This document shows positions 1 through 9,649 of a DNA stretch of 64,000 nucleotides, in pieces. The stretch comes from Siderastrea siderea (taxonomy: Eukaryota; Cnidaria; Anthozoa; Scleractinia; Rhizangiidae). The notes below the pieces were generated by a model, which was given only the letters and a program-made list of their open reading frames with translations, was not told the DNA's origin and searched no databases. The number at the start of each line of letters is the position of its first letter. The stretch's first letter is position 1. The stretch lies in NCBI GenBank assembly GCA_964030785.1, contig OZ034970.1, positions 35,343,943 through 35,407,942 of the forward strand, in the 5' to 3' direction. A program made the position numbers and the translations under genes.

Positions 1-379
1 TTGCGGCTGGAAAAATATCCCATGCAAAGGTTTCTACTCAGCAAAACTTACATATTTAGACTAAGGGAGTCATAAACTATCATATTTAGGAGAAAAATTT
101 TTTAGTTCATAGGCACTTTAAGTCAGTACTGGTAATCGTGTCAACTATTGCATCATTTGTTCCGCAGTTAACACCAAGGAATTTCTTACCCTGTGTAAAA
201 ATCCAAACAAATCATTACCGTTTGAGGAAAAATGTATAACTAGGAGGGGAAGTTAATGTTTAAACAGAGTTGATTGCAGAGCGTATACACATCTGTTGCG
301 GCTCATCATCGGGTTGGTTACCAAATTTGGTATCACGCCTAGAATAGAACAATTAGTAATAATAAAATTATAATAACAA

Positions 380-403
380 TAATGATGATGATGATGATGA
401 TGA
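380..403. repeat. (GAT)n microsatellite
   Basis: A short run of GAT triplets in otherwise unannotated sequence downstream of the collagen exon at 655-869. Positions 1-654 contain no exon I can support. In particular, I searched the minus strand for the conserved C-terminal exon of the collagen family (Cys-Ser-Thr-Asn-Phe and Tyr-Trp-Glu-Cys motifs) and did not see it. Confidence 0.8.
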
Positions 404-654
404 TATATTCCTTGAAAAGAAGATGTAGGTAACAGCGAGATCTGATCTACGTTTATGGCTTAAACAATGAAGTATCTGGCTGGAAATACGATTTGCTGAA
501 GCTGTTAGTTCTTTAATGTAGCGTGATTTACACAATCATATGTGACGTACGAAAAGACGTCGTTGAAAAAATGAAGTAGACAAGTGGGTAAATCATTCTG
601 ATCGAGGTAAGATGTTATGTTATGTTTTTTAATGGCCTATGTCTGGGGACTTAC

Positions 655-869
655 GTTAGATTCAGTTACCGAAACGTCTGTTCTAGCGTAAGAGCCAGCT
701 GAGACTAAAGCGCTGTCTTTCTTTCTGTAGGAACACAATGACATTTCACCAGAGCCAAAGCCAGGAGGCCCAGGTGGGCCCTGGGTACCATTGAATCCAC
801 GAGGTCCAGGTGGGCCTGCAACACCAGGAGGGCCCTGGGTACCCTTGAAGCCACGACGTCCAGGTGGGC
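655..869 (-). CDS. Collagen-like exon of a third paralog (gene D, partial)
   Basis: Read on the minus strand, this stretch encodes uninterrupted Gly-X-Y triplets followed by a segment starting CSYRKKD and ending VTESN directly before a GTAAGT donor (intron begins at 654). Genes A and B have the same layout: collagen, then Cys-x-Tyr-Lys, then an acidic end (EPN) at a donor. The collagen part contains two near-identical 54 bp units (18 residues each), the classical fibrillar-collagen exon length. An in-frame TGA lies just upstream, so the exon must begin inside the first unit, most simply after TTGCAG at 870. No membrane or stalk exon is visible between here and 3780, and the C-terminal exon is not in the window. 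It may be a gene running off the left edge or a decaying fragment. Exon identity is well supported; gene status is uncertain. Confidence 0.65.
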
Positions 870-1789
870 CTGCAACACCAGCACATGAAAGCCTTCATGG
901 GTAGTATATTTTCTGTCCTGGGCACTTTTACGTATACGAGCTTATTACGTCATCCAAAAGTGTTTCATATGTATTACGTATCTAAGAAAAAAGAGGAATT
1001 AGTGTTATATTGACTCTATCTTCTGTAAGATCATTTGCAGTATAAACATGGAAGATAAAATGGATTAGATTTTTCCAATGGAACACAAATTTGCACCGCC
1101 ACTTTAAATTAGACACTGAAAACGGCATGCTTAGTTGAATTTTTTTTCTGATTAATGATAATCTTTTGTCCCTGTTTTACAGTTATCAGTTTGCCAGTGT
1201 TGTACATGATAACACAGTAGGTCCTGGTGACTCTAAAATATCGTAAATAAGAAAGCAGAAGGGCAGGGCGTTATCACGTTGAAACTAACGGACAAGGATT
1301 TCAGAAGTGGAATGCCCTTTTGTGAAGGAATTTCTTAATGCGATGATGAAAAGAAATGGATACAATAAAAGGGCGGAAACTCCTTTGGCTTATGTTATCA
1401 TTTACATCGTTCAAATTTTCCAGGAAATTGAATCCTCATATTGGACTCTACAATGAGACCCATTTGAATAATTATGTTTTTACACCAATGTCCAGAGCTG
1501 GGGGGCCTTAAGGTGAATAAACACTGTTTAAAGTTTTCAGGAAACTTCAATTGCTTGTTTTTTTCGGTTAGTGGTCATCAATCCGAAGACATTCGACGAC
1601 GTGGGATCAAAAGGACTTCCTTAGTGGTATATGCCTTTGAACCCAAACTGAACAGGCCAATCACAGAGGCTATAGCTAAAAAGTGAATGACCATTACTTG
1701 TATAAATAAACATCTAATTATCTCTTTCATGTTGTCCATGTTGTCCTTGTCTTAGACTATTTTCCTTTACCAACAACCATTTTTGCAAT
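870..1789. other. Non-coding stretch between collagen exon D and the LINE remnant
   Basis: Nothing recognisable as coding. I looked for minus-strand membrane or coiled-coil exons that would complete gene D and found no open segment with matching phase and splice signals. The left breakpoint of the LINE fragment is not sharp and may lie a little to either side of 1790. Confidence 0.4.
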
Positions 1790-3128
1790 TCTGTTTTAAT
1801 AGATCGTTAAAAGTTATTTGAATTAAAAAATTCCTAGACACAGAAAACCAACGAGGATGGAAAAGCTTTTTTGACCTTGAACTTAGGAAATATGGAGGCG
1901 TAGTCACTTTAACTGGAAATCTTAACAAAAAAGACGCCTGCGTACTCAAGGTATCAGTTCCTTTTATCAAAGAAATTCTTGAAATCTAGTCAGAAGTGAT
2001 TTTCGAACAAACGGCAAGTCAGAGGACCACTTTCTTTTCATCACCTCTATGGTACAACTCCCTGATAAGAATAGCAAAGGGAGTAACAAAAGTTAAACAT
2101 TTAATGGACGACTCTGGCAATTTTCTTTCACTCCCTGCCTTCCAAAATAAATATAACCTGAACGTCGGGCCTTTAGCTTTTTATGGACTTATATCTGCAA
2201 TCAAACTCTTGAAAAGGCAAATTCCCCAAAATACAAGGCCTCCATTAAAGTGTGAAGGTTTCTTCGAAAGCAAAACCAAGCAGACCCGTTTATAAGAAAC
2301 TAGTATCAAAAAAGAGTGAAGTACCGATTTCAAGCCAACAAAAGTGGCTCGAGGATATTAACATTACGATCAACTGGAAAACCTCGCATCAATTATCTTT
2401 TCAATGTACAAAGAACCCAAAACTTATAGCCTTTAATTTTAAATCTTTACACAGAAGACTATCGACTAACAACTTTCTGAAAAAAATTGGAGTCTCGTTA
2501 ATAGCGAGAAATGTACTTTCTGTCAAAGAGAGACAGAAACATTGGTACATCTGCTTTGGGAATGCCCGAAAATTCAGTCCTTCTGGATCAGTCTTTCCTT
2601 ATGGCGGCAGTCATGCAAAATAGTTGAGAAAGAAACGCTCTTAGAACTTGGCACGGCGTTGGGCTTAAACCCAGATAGAGAAAAATACAATGCTTACTTG
2701 CTAAATATTATATTTGGCTATGTAAGCATAAAGAATTTCCACCAAAACTTAATGACCTTTTACGATATGTGAAACACATCAGTGAAATTGAAAACAAGGC
2801 CAACACTTTTAACCAGAAGAAATGGGACCCTATTAAGTCTTTCTTGTAACCTCTTGTGAACTTGGTCCTAGTCCCGTGAGAAATGAAACAAAGTGTAAGT
2901 TCTTTTTTTCTCTCTCTTTCCGTTTTTTGCTTTTTATTTCTCGTCTAAATTTAGTTATTAAATGCTTTGTTTGTTACTTCATATCGTATAAAATTAACAA
3001 AAACAAAAACTTTGTAAAAGATAGAAGTAAGCTTAGTAACATAATATATGTCGTGTATTGTAATGCAGTTTGTAATGTAATTATCCTGTCTTTGTCTTAA
3101 TAATAAAATAAATAAATAAATAAATAAA
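1790..3128 (+). mobile_element. 5'-truncated L1/Tx1-like non-LTR retrotransposon, 3' end
   Basis: Plus-strand reading frames give the C-terminal part of a LINE ORF2: a segment beginning NQRGWKSFFDLELRKYGG (about 1847-1900), a middle portion, and a retrotransposon zinc-knuckle of form C-x2-C...H-x4-C (CTFCQRETETLVHLLWEC, from 2512). It is followed by a (TAAA)n tail at about 3103-3128, which marks the 3' end of an element inserted in plus orientation. The frame is broken by stops (for example about 1989) and shifts near 2250-2300 and 2500-2560, so the copy is dead. The reverse transcriptase and endonuclease are missing, as expected for 5' truncation during target-primed reverse transcription. 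The L1/Tx1 label comes from the C-terminal motifs only. Confidence 0.75.
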
Positions 3129-3779
3129 AACTTCTGTTCACACGCAATAGCAATTCACCACCATAAAAGAACAGTAACCCCTTACCAGGCATCTAAACAT
3201 TCGTCCCAATAACGTAAAAGATTAAAAGATGATATCACATGTAACAGTTGTATGCTTTAAACTCATAACAAAATTGTGATTATTGATTCTATCAGAGGAA
3301 AATATTATAAGAGACGTTTTGCTTGACCGACAACCTTTTAATCGCACTGAACCGTATTGCTCTTTACCACATATCACGCAATATCAACTGACTACAATAA
3401 AACACCGAACATTTCGACTTCTCAGTTCATCTTCAGGCTAGAGTTAATGTTTAAACCAGTAGCCTATGTAACTGAAGGCAAATCAAATCTTTTAAACAAA
3501 ACTACGACAGAGCAATAGAAAAAAGCTGGTTCGGAAAGAGTGGGAGAGGACTGCCTATCTAGTATCTACGTCTGAAAACTCGTCCAGACATGCCTGTGCT
3601 CAGAAACCTGAATTGGAGGTCAAGAAATAACTTCCATGACATCATAATTATAATAAGCTGCGCTTTCTTTTTCGTTAGCATTAAGTTTCTTACCAGGGTG
3701 CAGTCCGTGTGAATCACTTTTAAAACGAAGAAACGGAGAAAGATAAGAGCAGAGTGCCCGTCGTGCCACATCATTGACG
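3129..3779 (+). promoter_or_regulatory. Upstream region of gene A
   Basis: About 650 bases between the LINE tail and the gene A start codon. It must hold gene A's 5' leader and probably its promoter, but I see no convincing TATA box or initiator. No other gene is supported here; the minus-strand open frame over 3559-3945 is the antisense shadow of gene A exon 1. Confidence 0.35.
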
Positions 3780-4245
3780 ATGAGTAAGGCAGAAGCCGGA
3801 AAAGAAAACATTCATTTTGAGATGGAATCCAAACAAGCAGCTGACGCAGGAATTTATGAAGACATCGTTGTAGAGAGCGCAGTCCCTGGAACAAAACAAA
3901 CGACCTTTGAAAAGCAAGGAGATAGGAAGAATAGACGGGTATCAACAGGACCTGTACATTCCTACCAACCAGATGGGATGACAGTTCATCGACTGCTATA
4001 CATTGTAGCCGCTGTTGTTGCTATGCCCTTCCTGGTTGCTGTTACCACTTTGATTTTGGCTTTAACGATGATAATGTCACGAAACAATCGAGCTGCCTAT
4101 ACAGATTGTGCTGCCTCGCAGGGTAAGTTAATCAGCTTTTAGCAGTGTAGTTTAAGGTCATAAACTACGTTGTAGGAGGTTATTGATTATTGTAGGAGAT
4201 TCTAGCAACCTACAACATGTGAACCGTCTCACTGGCCTCCGCTGG

Positions 4246-4287
<42 letters not shown>

Positions 4288-4656
4288 AAGGAAATTTGAT
4301 AACTTCTTAAGACCCCTTAAATTATCAGCTTCCTTCTTCTGATGATTGCGACAGGGGCTGAAGGATATTACTCGGTGACCTTTCAATACTGCTTTCATTA
4401 CGGAAAGAAACAAAAACAAAAAAAAATTATGTTCATTTTCAGCCCTGGATTAGCGTAAATTTTCTTTAAAACCTCTCTGGAACTAAACAAGTGAAGTTTA
4501 CATGAATCCTGTGTCGTTTTTTTTTCCTGCCTTAGAATTATACAGAACAAGCGCAATAAAAACAGCAGATATTGAAAGAATTGGGAGGAATTTGGAGAAC
4601 ATAACGTCAGTGGAAAACAGACTGGTAATTAAATGCGTTCTCTTCGTAGTGCTTTT

Positions 4657-4687
<31 letters not shown>

Positions 4688-7600
4688 CTTTATTGACTTC
4701 ATCCCAACATGAAGATTTCGGTACTTATACAACAAACAAAACAAACACAACAAAATGTTAAAACAATAAATAAATAAATAAGTGAATAAATAAATAACTC
4801 AATAAATAAATAAATAAATAAATAATAGTATTAAGAAAGTAAATCAAAGGTTTCTGTTAGCCAACTCGTGAGCGTTTAAAAAGGCTGCAGAGACTCGGAT
4901 TTAGAACAATTTACTGAGATATCGTCAATATAAGCGGCGCTTAGATTGATAATGTTCGTCCTCCGTAGCTAAAAAATACAGAAATAGTGCCTTCTACGAC
5001 ATATTTATGAAATGCTATTGATTGAATAAAGGCGTTCTAAGAAGATACTCCTGAGAAGAGCAAAAAAAAAATGAGTGGTTAATATCTTAGCATTTACAAT
5101 ATGAGACTTTGCTGTCATATTATCAAGACATACTGTCATATGGTGATTTTTCGGAGAGCCATACTTATTTTATATAAAAGGAACGATATTTCCCTTGTCA
5201 TGGCAATATAGATGGAGGATTGGAATCACAGAATGATGAGGCGAAGACGAATGCGCTGTAAATTCAAAAGTTCTGTTTTATCCCCCAAAATGGCGCCGTT
5301 TCGGTGAGTAAAATACAGTACCATTTTTAGGGCTTACTAGGCTCTCTTATTAAATGAAGGCCATAATAGCCCTATTTACGGGGCCTGAGCTGGCACCAAA
5401 CGGCCAAATGGATCCCACTGTTGGTTGTTACGGTTTCCGACGGGGTTCGAAATGTCCCCGCTGTGACCGAAATAGCTCCACAGACGGGCCGCATCAGCTC
5501 CAGGGGCCTCAGGGCTAATTTGGCATTTTGGGGGCTGAAATTTATAGTGTGTGTCCGCATTTGTTTGAGTTTTCCCAGTTTTCACAAGGGTTAGCATAAC
5601 TTTGTATAAACAAAGAAAGGATTAACTTTCCTGGTCTAATTGTTTTTAAAAGTAAACGATCAAAATAATAGTTATTTGGTTCCAAGGAGTTTTATGAAAT
5701 ATGGTGTTGCTCAGTGGTATGATGAAGAAAATCTCTCCTTTTTCATCTAGGAAAAGAAAATCCAAGAACTCACTGAACGTCTGAAGTTCACGGAACTTGA
5801 ACTTAAGACTCTTAAGAGCCTACAACCATCTACAGCCATCCCGGTGAACGAACTGAAAGGCATATGGACGATCGTCAATGCCACAGCAGAAAAGACTTTA
5901 ATCTTAATGAACAAGGTAAGCCCTATTATCAGTTTCGCATGGAGCTACAAAAAAAAAAAAATAGCTAGCGACCGAGTCTCTTTTTCTTTCCCTCCCTTCT
6001 TCCTTCATTGATTGATCGATTATTTTATACAACTGTGCTTTGTGCTTGGATACGCTTTAAAAAGGAATCTAAGGTTAATAACGAAACAGTACTTCTATCC
6101 TTTAACATCTTAATAAGTAAACATGCTATGAATTGGTTAGGTATCAGCCGATAAAAATTATTATTATACATTGTAGTCACTATTTGTCTTTTCATTGGCT
6201 AAGAGCCTACAGTTAATTCTGGGAATACGCGCAACCAACAGATCTCACTAATCTGCTAGCAGATTAGTGAATAATCTGTAGGTTACGCGCGCAATGCATG
6301 ATTCCAAGAGCAATGTGGGAGGCATCTGAAAGCGAAGTAAATTCATGGCTCGCCGATTCGCTTCTTCAACCGAGCAAGAAATTGAAAAAATTGCTGAAAC
6401 AAAAAGACTCGGAAAACAAAAGAAGGCTGACAAAAATTGCGAAGAAACTGTTCCACGAATACCTTAAGGAAAACAGCGTTCAGAAGCCGGAAGACAAGAA
6501 ACACACAAATGTTGAAACTGTTTGCCGTTATTTTGTTTACCTGTAAAACAATGTATAATAAAACAATTATTAGATTCGGTTTTTGCGATATCCGGACTAA
6601 TCAAGGTCTCGGTAAGTGTTATGATAACACCTACCGTTTGTGACGGTCGATGAAAGAAATTGTAATCACAACGCTTAATGCTTAAATTTTTATTTCTGCA
6701 CAGTTTTTTCAAACAATTTTGACTTGTGTTAGACGACGCTGTTGGTGATGCTTCTTGGTGACGCTGTTGGAATTTCTGCTTAATCTAAATTCGCTGCCAA
6801 GTGATTTTTGTCGTCATTTTTCTCGTCGGGTTGTCCGCGAGAAAAAAAAATTCAGCTCACTTTGTTCATTTTGTTGTTGAGTGTTCATTGACCATATTAA
6901 GTCACAGCAGGTATATGAGCTGATAGCCTAGCTCCGTTCAGCCAATCAAAATGCTAGAATTCTAATATACCTAGTCCAGTTTTTAACAAAAATTTTTATT
7001 CACATGCACATACTTTTTCATCATTCTTTCAAACGCATCTCACACCAAAATAACACCTTGTCGAGTCAAAGTTCATTTTTGTTTTGGAAGAATAAGTTGC
7101 TGGATTAATTTGTTTGTCTGTTTGATCCTCAGGTAAACAACATAAGCAAGATGGTGGGTCCCATTGGACCTCCGGGATTTAATGGCAGTCAAGGTGCCAT
7201 TGGTGCGCCAGGTCCAAAGGGAGTAGGAAACTTCAGTGCTTGCCAGTACAAAGTTGTAACAGAGACTCAAACTCCAGGCGATCCCCAAGTAATAGCAGGC
7301 CTGGCCGAGCCCAATGTGAGTGCGCTGTTCAGTTCCTTATCCCCCGGACTTGTTGGTAGTTGCTGGTATTGGAGAAACTTCTATGTAGAATCCAACCTTG
7401 CTTTTCTGTCACAAAAGACTTTTCAGAACAATGAGTAGCCCTCTAACCACTTGGTCACCTACGTAGACCGACTCGCGAAGGACGAAAAACGTTTAAGGGG
7501 CGGTGGACTCTTAACTACCATATTGTTGCTATGGAAAACTCCTAAACATCATATCTCGGAAACCCTCACTTCCGCATATAAGCTGCTTGGCCACGTTTGT

Positions 7601-9649
7601 TCCATGAAAAAGGTTTCAAGACTTTTAAGTCACAACCATATTTGCTCACGTGACCTGCTCACGTGACCTGTGACCTATTTGCTCACGTGACCTGTACAGA
7701 TCACGTGACCTGTACAGAAAAAATGTCTAAAACACAACAGCGTACACATCTGGTCATTGAAAACTTTTCTAAACATTTGGCAGCCATCAAAATGCAAAAC
7801 TTGATTTCTTGAAATTCGTTATGACTCCATCAGTACGTACGTAAATTCATACAGCAATTGCTTACGTCAGATTGTAAAGAAGGCTGGATAACACTTTCCC
7901 ATCACTAAATTTGGCTTCAGAGCAAAATGGCTCACCAGAAGATCGATATTTCTCTTTCTATATAACACATAAAGGTTTATCAGACCATAAAGCTACGTAA
8001 AACTGAAAATAATACACCAAAATAATGGATCAGCGAAAGTAAAAGCACTCGATTCATGCTCCGTTGATGTAGCCATCTTTTCACACGACAGCTTCTAAAT
8101 TTTGCTGCGGGCGGGCTGGCGCGACTCATGTAATACCGGGCTGAGCAGTCATCTCGGTAGACCTAACCAACCCTGCTACTGAGCCAGCCCGGCTCATGTA
8201 ATCGGCCCCTAAATTTCGCTTCAGAGCAAAATGGATCACCAGAAGGTCAATATTTCTCTTTCTATATAACACATAAAGGTTAATCAGACCATAAAGCTAC
8301 ACAAAACTTAAAATAACACACCAAAATAATGGATTAGCAAAAGTGAAGTTACTCGATTCATTCTCTTTGAGGTAGCCATCTTGTTTCAAGTTCTTAAGGG
8401 CGTCTTCCATTTCCTTCGTGATTTTAGGTTTGGGCGGTTCAGCCTGTTGAAGGATGTTGTATACAGTTCTCCTTATGGTGTCAGCTTGTTCTGAGTCAAG
8501 CGTTCTTATGGCCGCTTCAACTTTGGCGACGATTTCAGTGGCTGGAATGTTAGTTTGTGTTACTGCGAAATTCAACCCTTTCTTTAGTAACGACACCCCA
8601 GCATCGCTGAAGGGCTGTGACGATAAGTTAATAACCCATTTGTTTTTGTCGACTTGAGGTGTTTGGTCAACATGAGGTGTTATAGAAATGGATTAGCCTG
8701 TTTCTTTTGTACAAGTTTCAGAAACTTGCGTTGTTGCCGATCTTTTGTGGCAGTAAATACTCTTTGGGTATTAACTCTGATCTTTTCAAGTAATTCACTG
8801 GCCTCGTCTGCCGTGAGGGCGGCTGTTGTGCCCCTGGCAGTGGATTCAGTTTCTCTTTTCGCATCTCCCTTAGCTCTCTGAGTGAGTCGTATTCTCTCCC
8901 TTAGGAACCTCACAGAGGCTAGTTCGGCTACTCTGCGAGCGCTTTTAGTTGGAACTGGTGGTTGGACCCGAAGGTCTCGTGGAATAATGTGGCTCTTAAC
9001 ACACCTTGTAAGAAAGGTGAGATGGTTGTTGTAGCGAGCGAGCTTACGTGAGCAACGCTCGTGGCGACAAATCAACCTTAGGGCTGTGCACCCATATTTC
9101 AGTTCAATGTCATTAAAGATGTGTTTCTGTTCATCGTGGTGTAAAATAGGAAAGATGAACGTTTAGTCGATTGTCGCACGATGGAATGACGCGCGATGTT
9201 TCGACTGCAATACTGCTAGTCCTTATCTGCGCTAATAGCAGCGAACCAACATGCTAGCTACAAATAGCGACACGTAAACAATCGACCTCATCGCCTGATG
9301 AAGACTAGCAGTAACGTCGCGATCAACAACTCAAAGCGATTCCATCGTGAGACAAACGAATAAACGTTCATCTTTCCTATTTTACACCACGATGAACAAT
9401 AAACACATCTTTAATGACATGGTTCTTAATCTCAATTATATATCTTTTATTTCTCAACAGGGTAAAAGAGTCATAGGAGTATCCTGTTCCACAAATTTTG
9501 CAGCAGAGTATAACCTTCTCTCGGTAGTACGCAACAATGTGAGGCGGTACGCTTGCACCTGCAAAGGATCTTCCATCTTTTTTAGCCCGTCACGGGGACA
9601 GCAGAAGAGTTGCTACTTACACTACTGGGAATGTCTTTTAACAACTTAA
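3780..9649 (+). CDS. Gene A: type II membrane protein with coiled coil, collagen segment and six-Cys C-terminal domain
   Basis: Five exons with agreeing phases: 3780-4122, 4536-4624, 5751-5915, 7133-7315 and 9461-9649, giving 322 aa. The start is the ATG at 3780; TTG at 3774 is in frame but not needed. Residues 1-70 are a charged cytoplasmic tail and about 71-99 form one hydrophobic membrane segment (LLYIVAAVVAMPFLVAV...). A stalk with N-glycosylation sequons (NIT, NAT) follows, then eight Gly-X-Y triplets (about 208-231), then a C-terminal region with six cysteines (ACQY, VSC, ACTC, SCYLHYWEC). A TAA stop ends the last exon. The plan resembles class A scavenger receptors/MARCO: a surface trimer held by collagen and coiled coil, with the ligand-binding end outside. 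I do not recognise the C-terminal domain, so ligand and function are unknown. Convergent with gene B. Intron 4 holds several mobile elements. Confidence 0.85.
4246..4284. repeat. (AT)n microsatellite in gene A intron 1
   Basis: Alternating TA run between exon 1 and exon 2 of gene A; length-variable by nature. Confidence 0.85.
4660..4825. repeat. (CAA)n then (AAAT)n simple repeats in gene A intron 2
   Basis: A CAA run at about 4660-4688, immediately after exon 2, is followed by AAAT-type repeats at about 4765-4825. Translation of the CAA run gives a polyglutamine shadow that is not coding, because the exon 2 donor is at 4625. The rest of intron 2 up to 5750 shows nothing else I can name. Confidence 0.8.
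6340..6545 (+). pseudogene. Frameshifted fragment resembling the N-terminus of Crypton/DUF3504-type proteins
   Basis: One frame gives FASSTEQEIEKI and the next frame continues LLKQKDSENKRRLTKIAKKL then FHEYLKEN. Joined conceptually, the order matches the motif I associate with KCTD1/ZMYM/Crypton-derived proteins common in cnidarians (FAS..E.EIE.LL..KDS.NT.K..K.A...F..YL.E). The two halves are in different frames and no tyrosine-recombinase region follows, so it is a broken remnant in intron 3 of gene A. A short perfect palindrome (CTAATCTGCTAGCAGATTAG, about 6247-6266) lies upstream. Family assignment is from memory of the motif and is tentative. Confidence 0.4.
7133..7315 (+). CDS. Gene A exon 4: collagen triplets and first cysteine of the head
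   Basis: Runs from an AG acceptor (CCTCAG) to a GTGAGT donor; 61 codons, phase 0 at both ends. It opens VNNISKM, then eight Gly-X-Y triplets, then the CQYK motif and ends LAEPN. Gene B exon 12 opens VNNVSKM, has ten triplets and ends LDEPN, so the exon boundary and flanks are conserved between paralogs while triplet number differs. Confidence 0.9.
7905..8362. repeat. Two-copy direct repeat flanking a hairpin MITE-like insert
   Basis: About 145-150 bases at 7905-8065 recur at 8215-8362 with scattered differences (shared landmark GAGCAAAATGG and, near the end, GTAGCCATCTT). Between them, about 8100-8212, lies a GC-richer segment whose right end (GAGCCAGCCCGGCTCATGTAA) mirrors its left part (CGGGCTGGCGCGACTCATGTAA) and ends CGGCCCCT. 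It looks like a hAT-type MITE flanked by a similar CTAAATTT on both sides. All within intron 4 of gene A. Confidence 0.55.
8385..9100 (-). mobile_element. Penelope-like element ORF fragment, frameshifted
   Basis: Minus-strand frames encode a segment with CRHERCSRKLARYNNHLTFL followed by a Lys/Arg-rich stretch (to about 8680), then in another frame KWVINLSSQPFSDAGVSLL and LLKKGLNFAVTQTNIPATEI, ending near KITKEMEDALKNL. I associate this order with the region upstream of the reverse transcriptase in Penelope-like retroelements common in corals. The RT and GIY-YIG domains are absent. A frameshift lies near 8650-8690, and the 3' break at about 8385 runs straight into copy 2 of the local direct repeat. 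Inactive insertion in intron 4 of gene A, opposite to the gene's direction. Confidence 0.6.
9107..9420. repeat. Inverted repeat next to the Penelope-like fragment, with hammerhead-like remnants
   Basis: A ~58-base arm at about 9107-9165 recurs in inverted orientation at about 9361-9420 (shared landmark AACGTTCATCTTTCCTATTT). Between the arms the plus strand carries CTGATGA (9295-9301) before GACTAGCAGTAACGTCGCG, while the minus strand carries a GTCGAAAC box (9198-9205) after ACTAGCAGTATTGCA. These look like halves of the CUGANGA and GAAA core of hammerhead ribozymes, which Penelope-like elements are known to carry in their terminal repeats. Neither orientation retains both core boxes, so each is read here as a decayed copy. 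The right arm ends only 41 bases before gene A's last exon. Confidence 0.5.
9461..9649 (+). CDS. Gene A exon 5: conserved Cys-rich C-terminal domain
   Basis: Starts after TTCTCAACAG and encodes 62 aa plus TAA. Five cysteines lie here (VSC, ACTC, SCYL, WEC). The gene B last exon is exactly the same length, with nearly the same sequence over [14 protein letters not shown] and CY-HYWEC, which makes this the most conserved part of the family. With the Cys of CQYK in the previous exon there are six cysteines, enough for three disulfides (inference). Confidence 0.9.
   Translation, partial: GKRVIGVSCSTNFAAEYNLLSVVRNNVRRYACTCKGSSIFFSPSRGQQKSCYLHYWECLLTT

Noticed and set aside
3559..3945. Minus-strand 128-codon frame
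   Set aside because: Antisense shadow of gene A exon 1, whose plus-strand reading has a membrane segment, a donor and a paralog.
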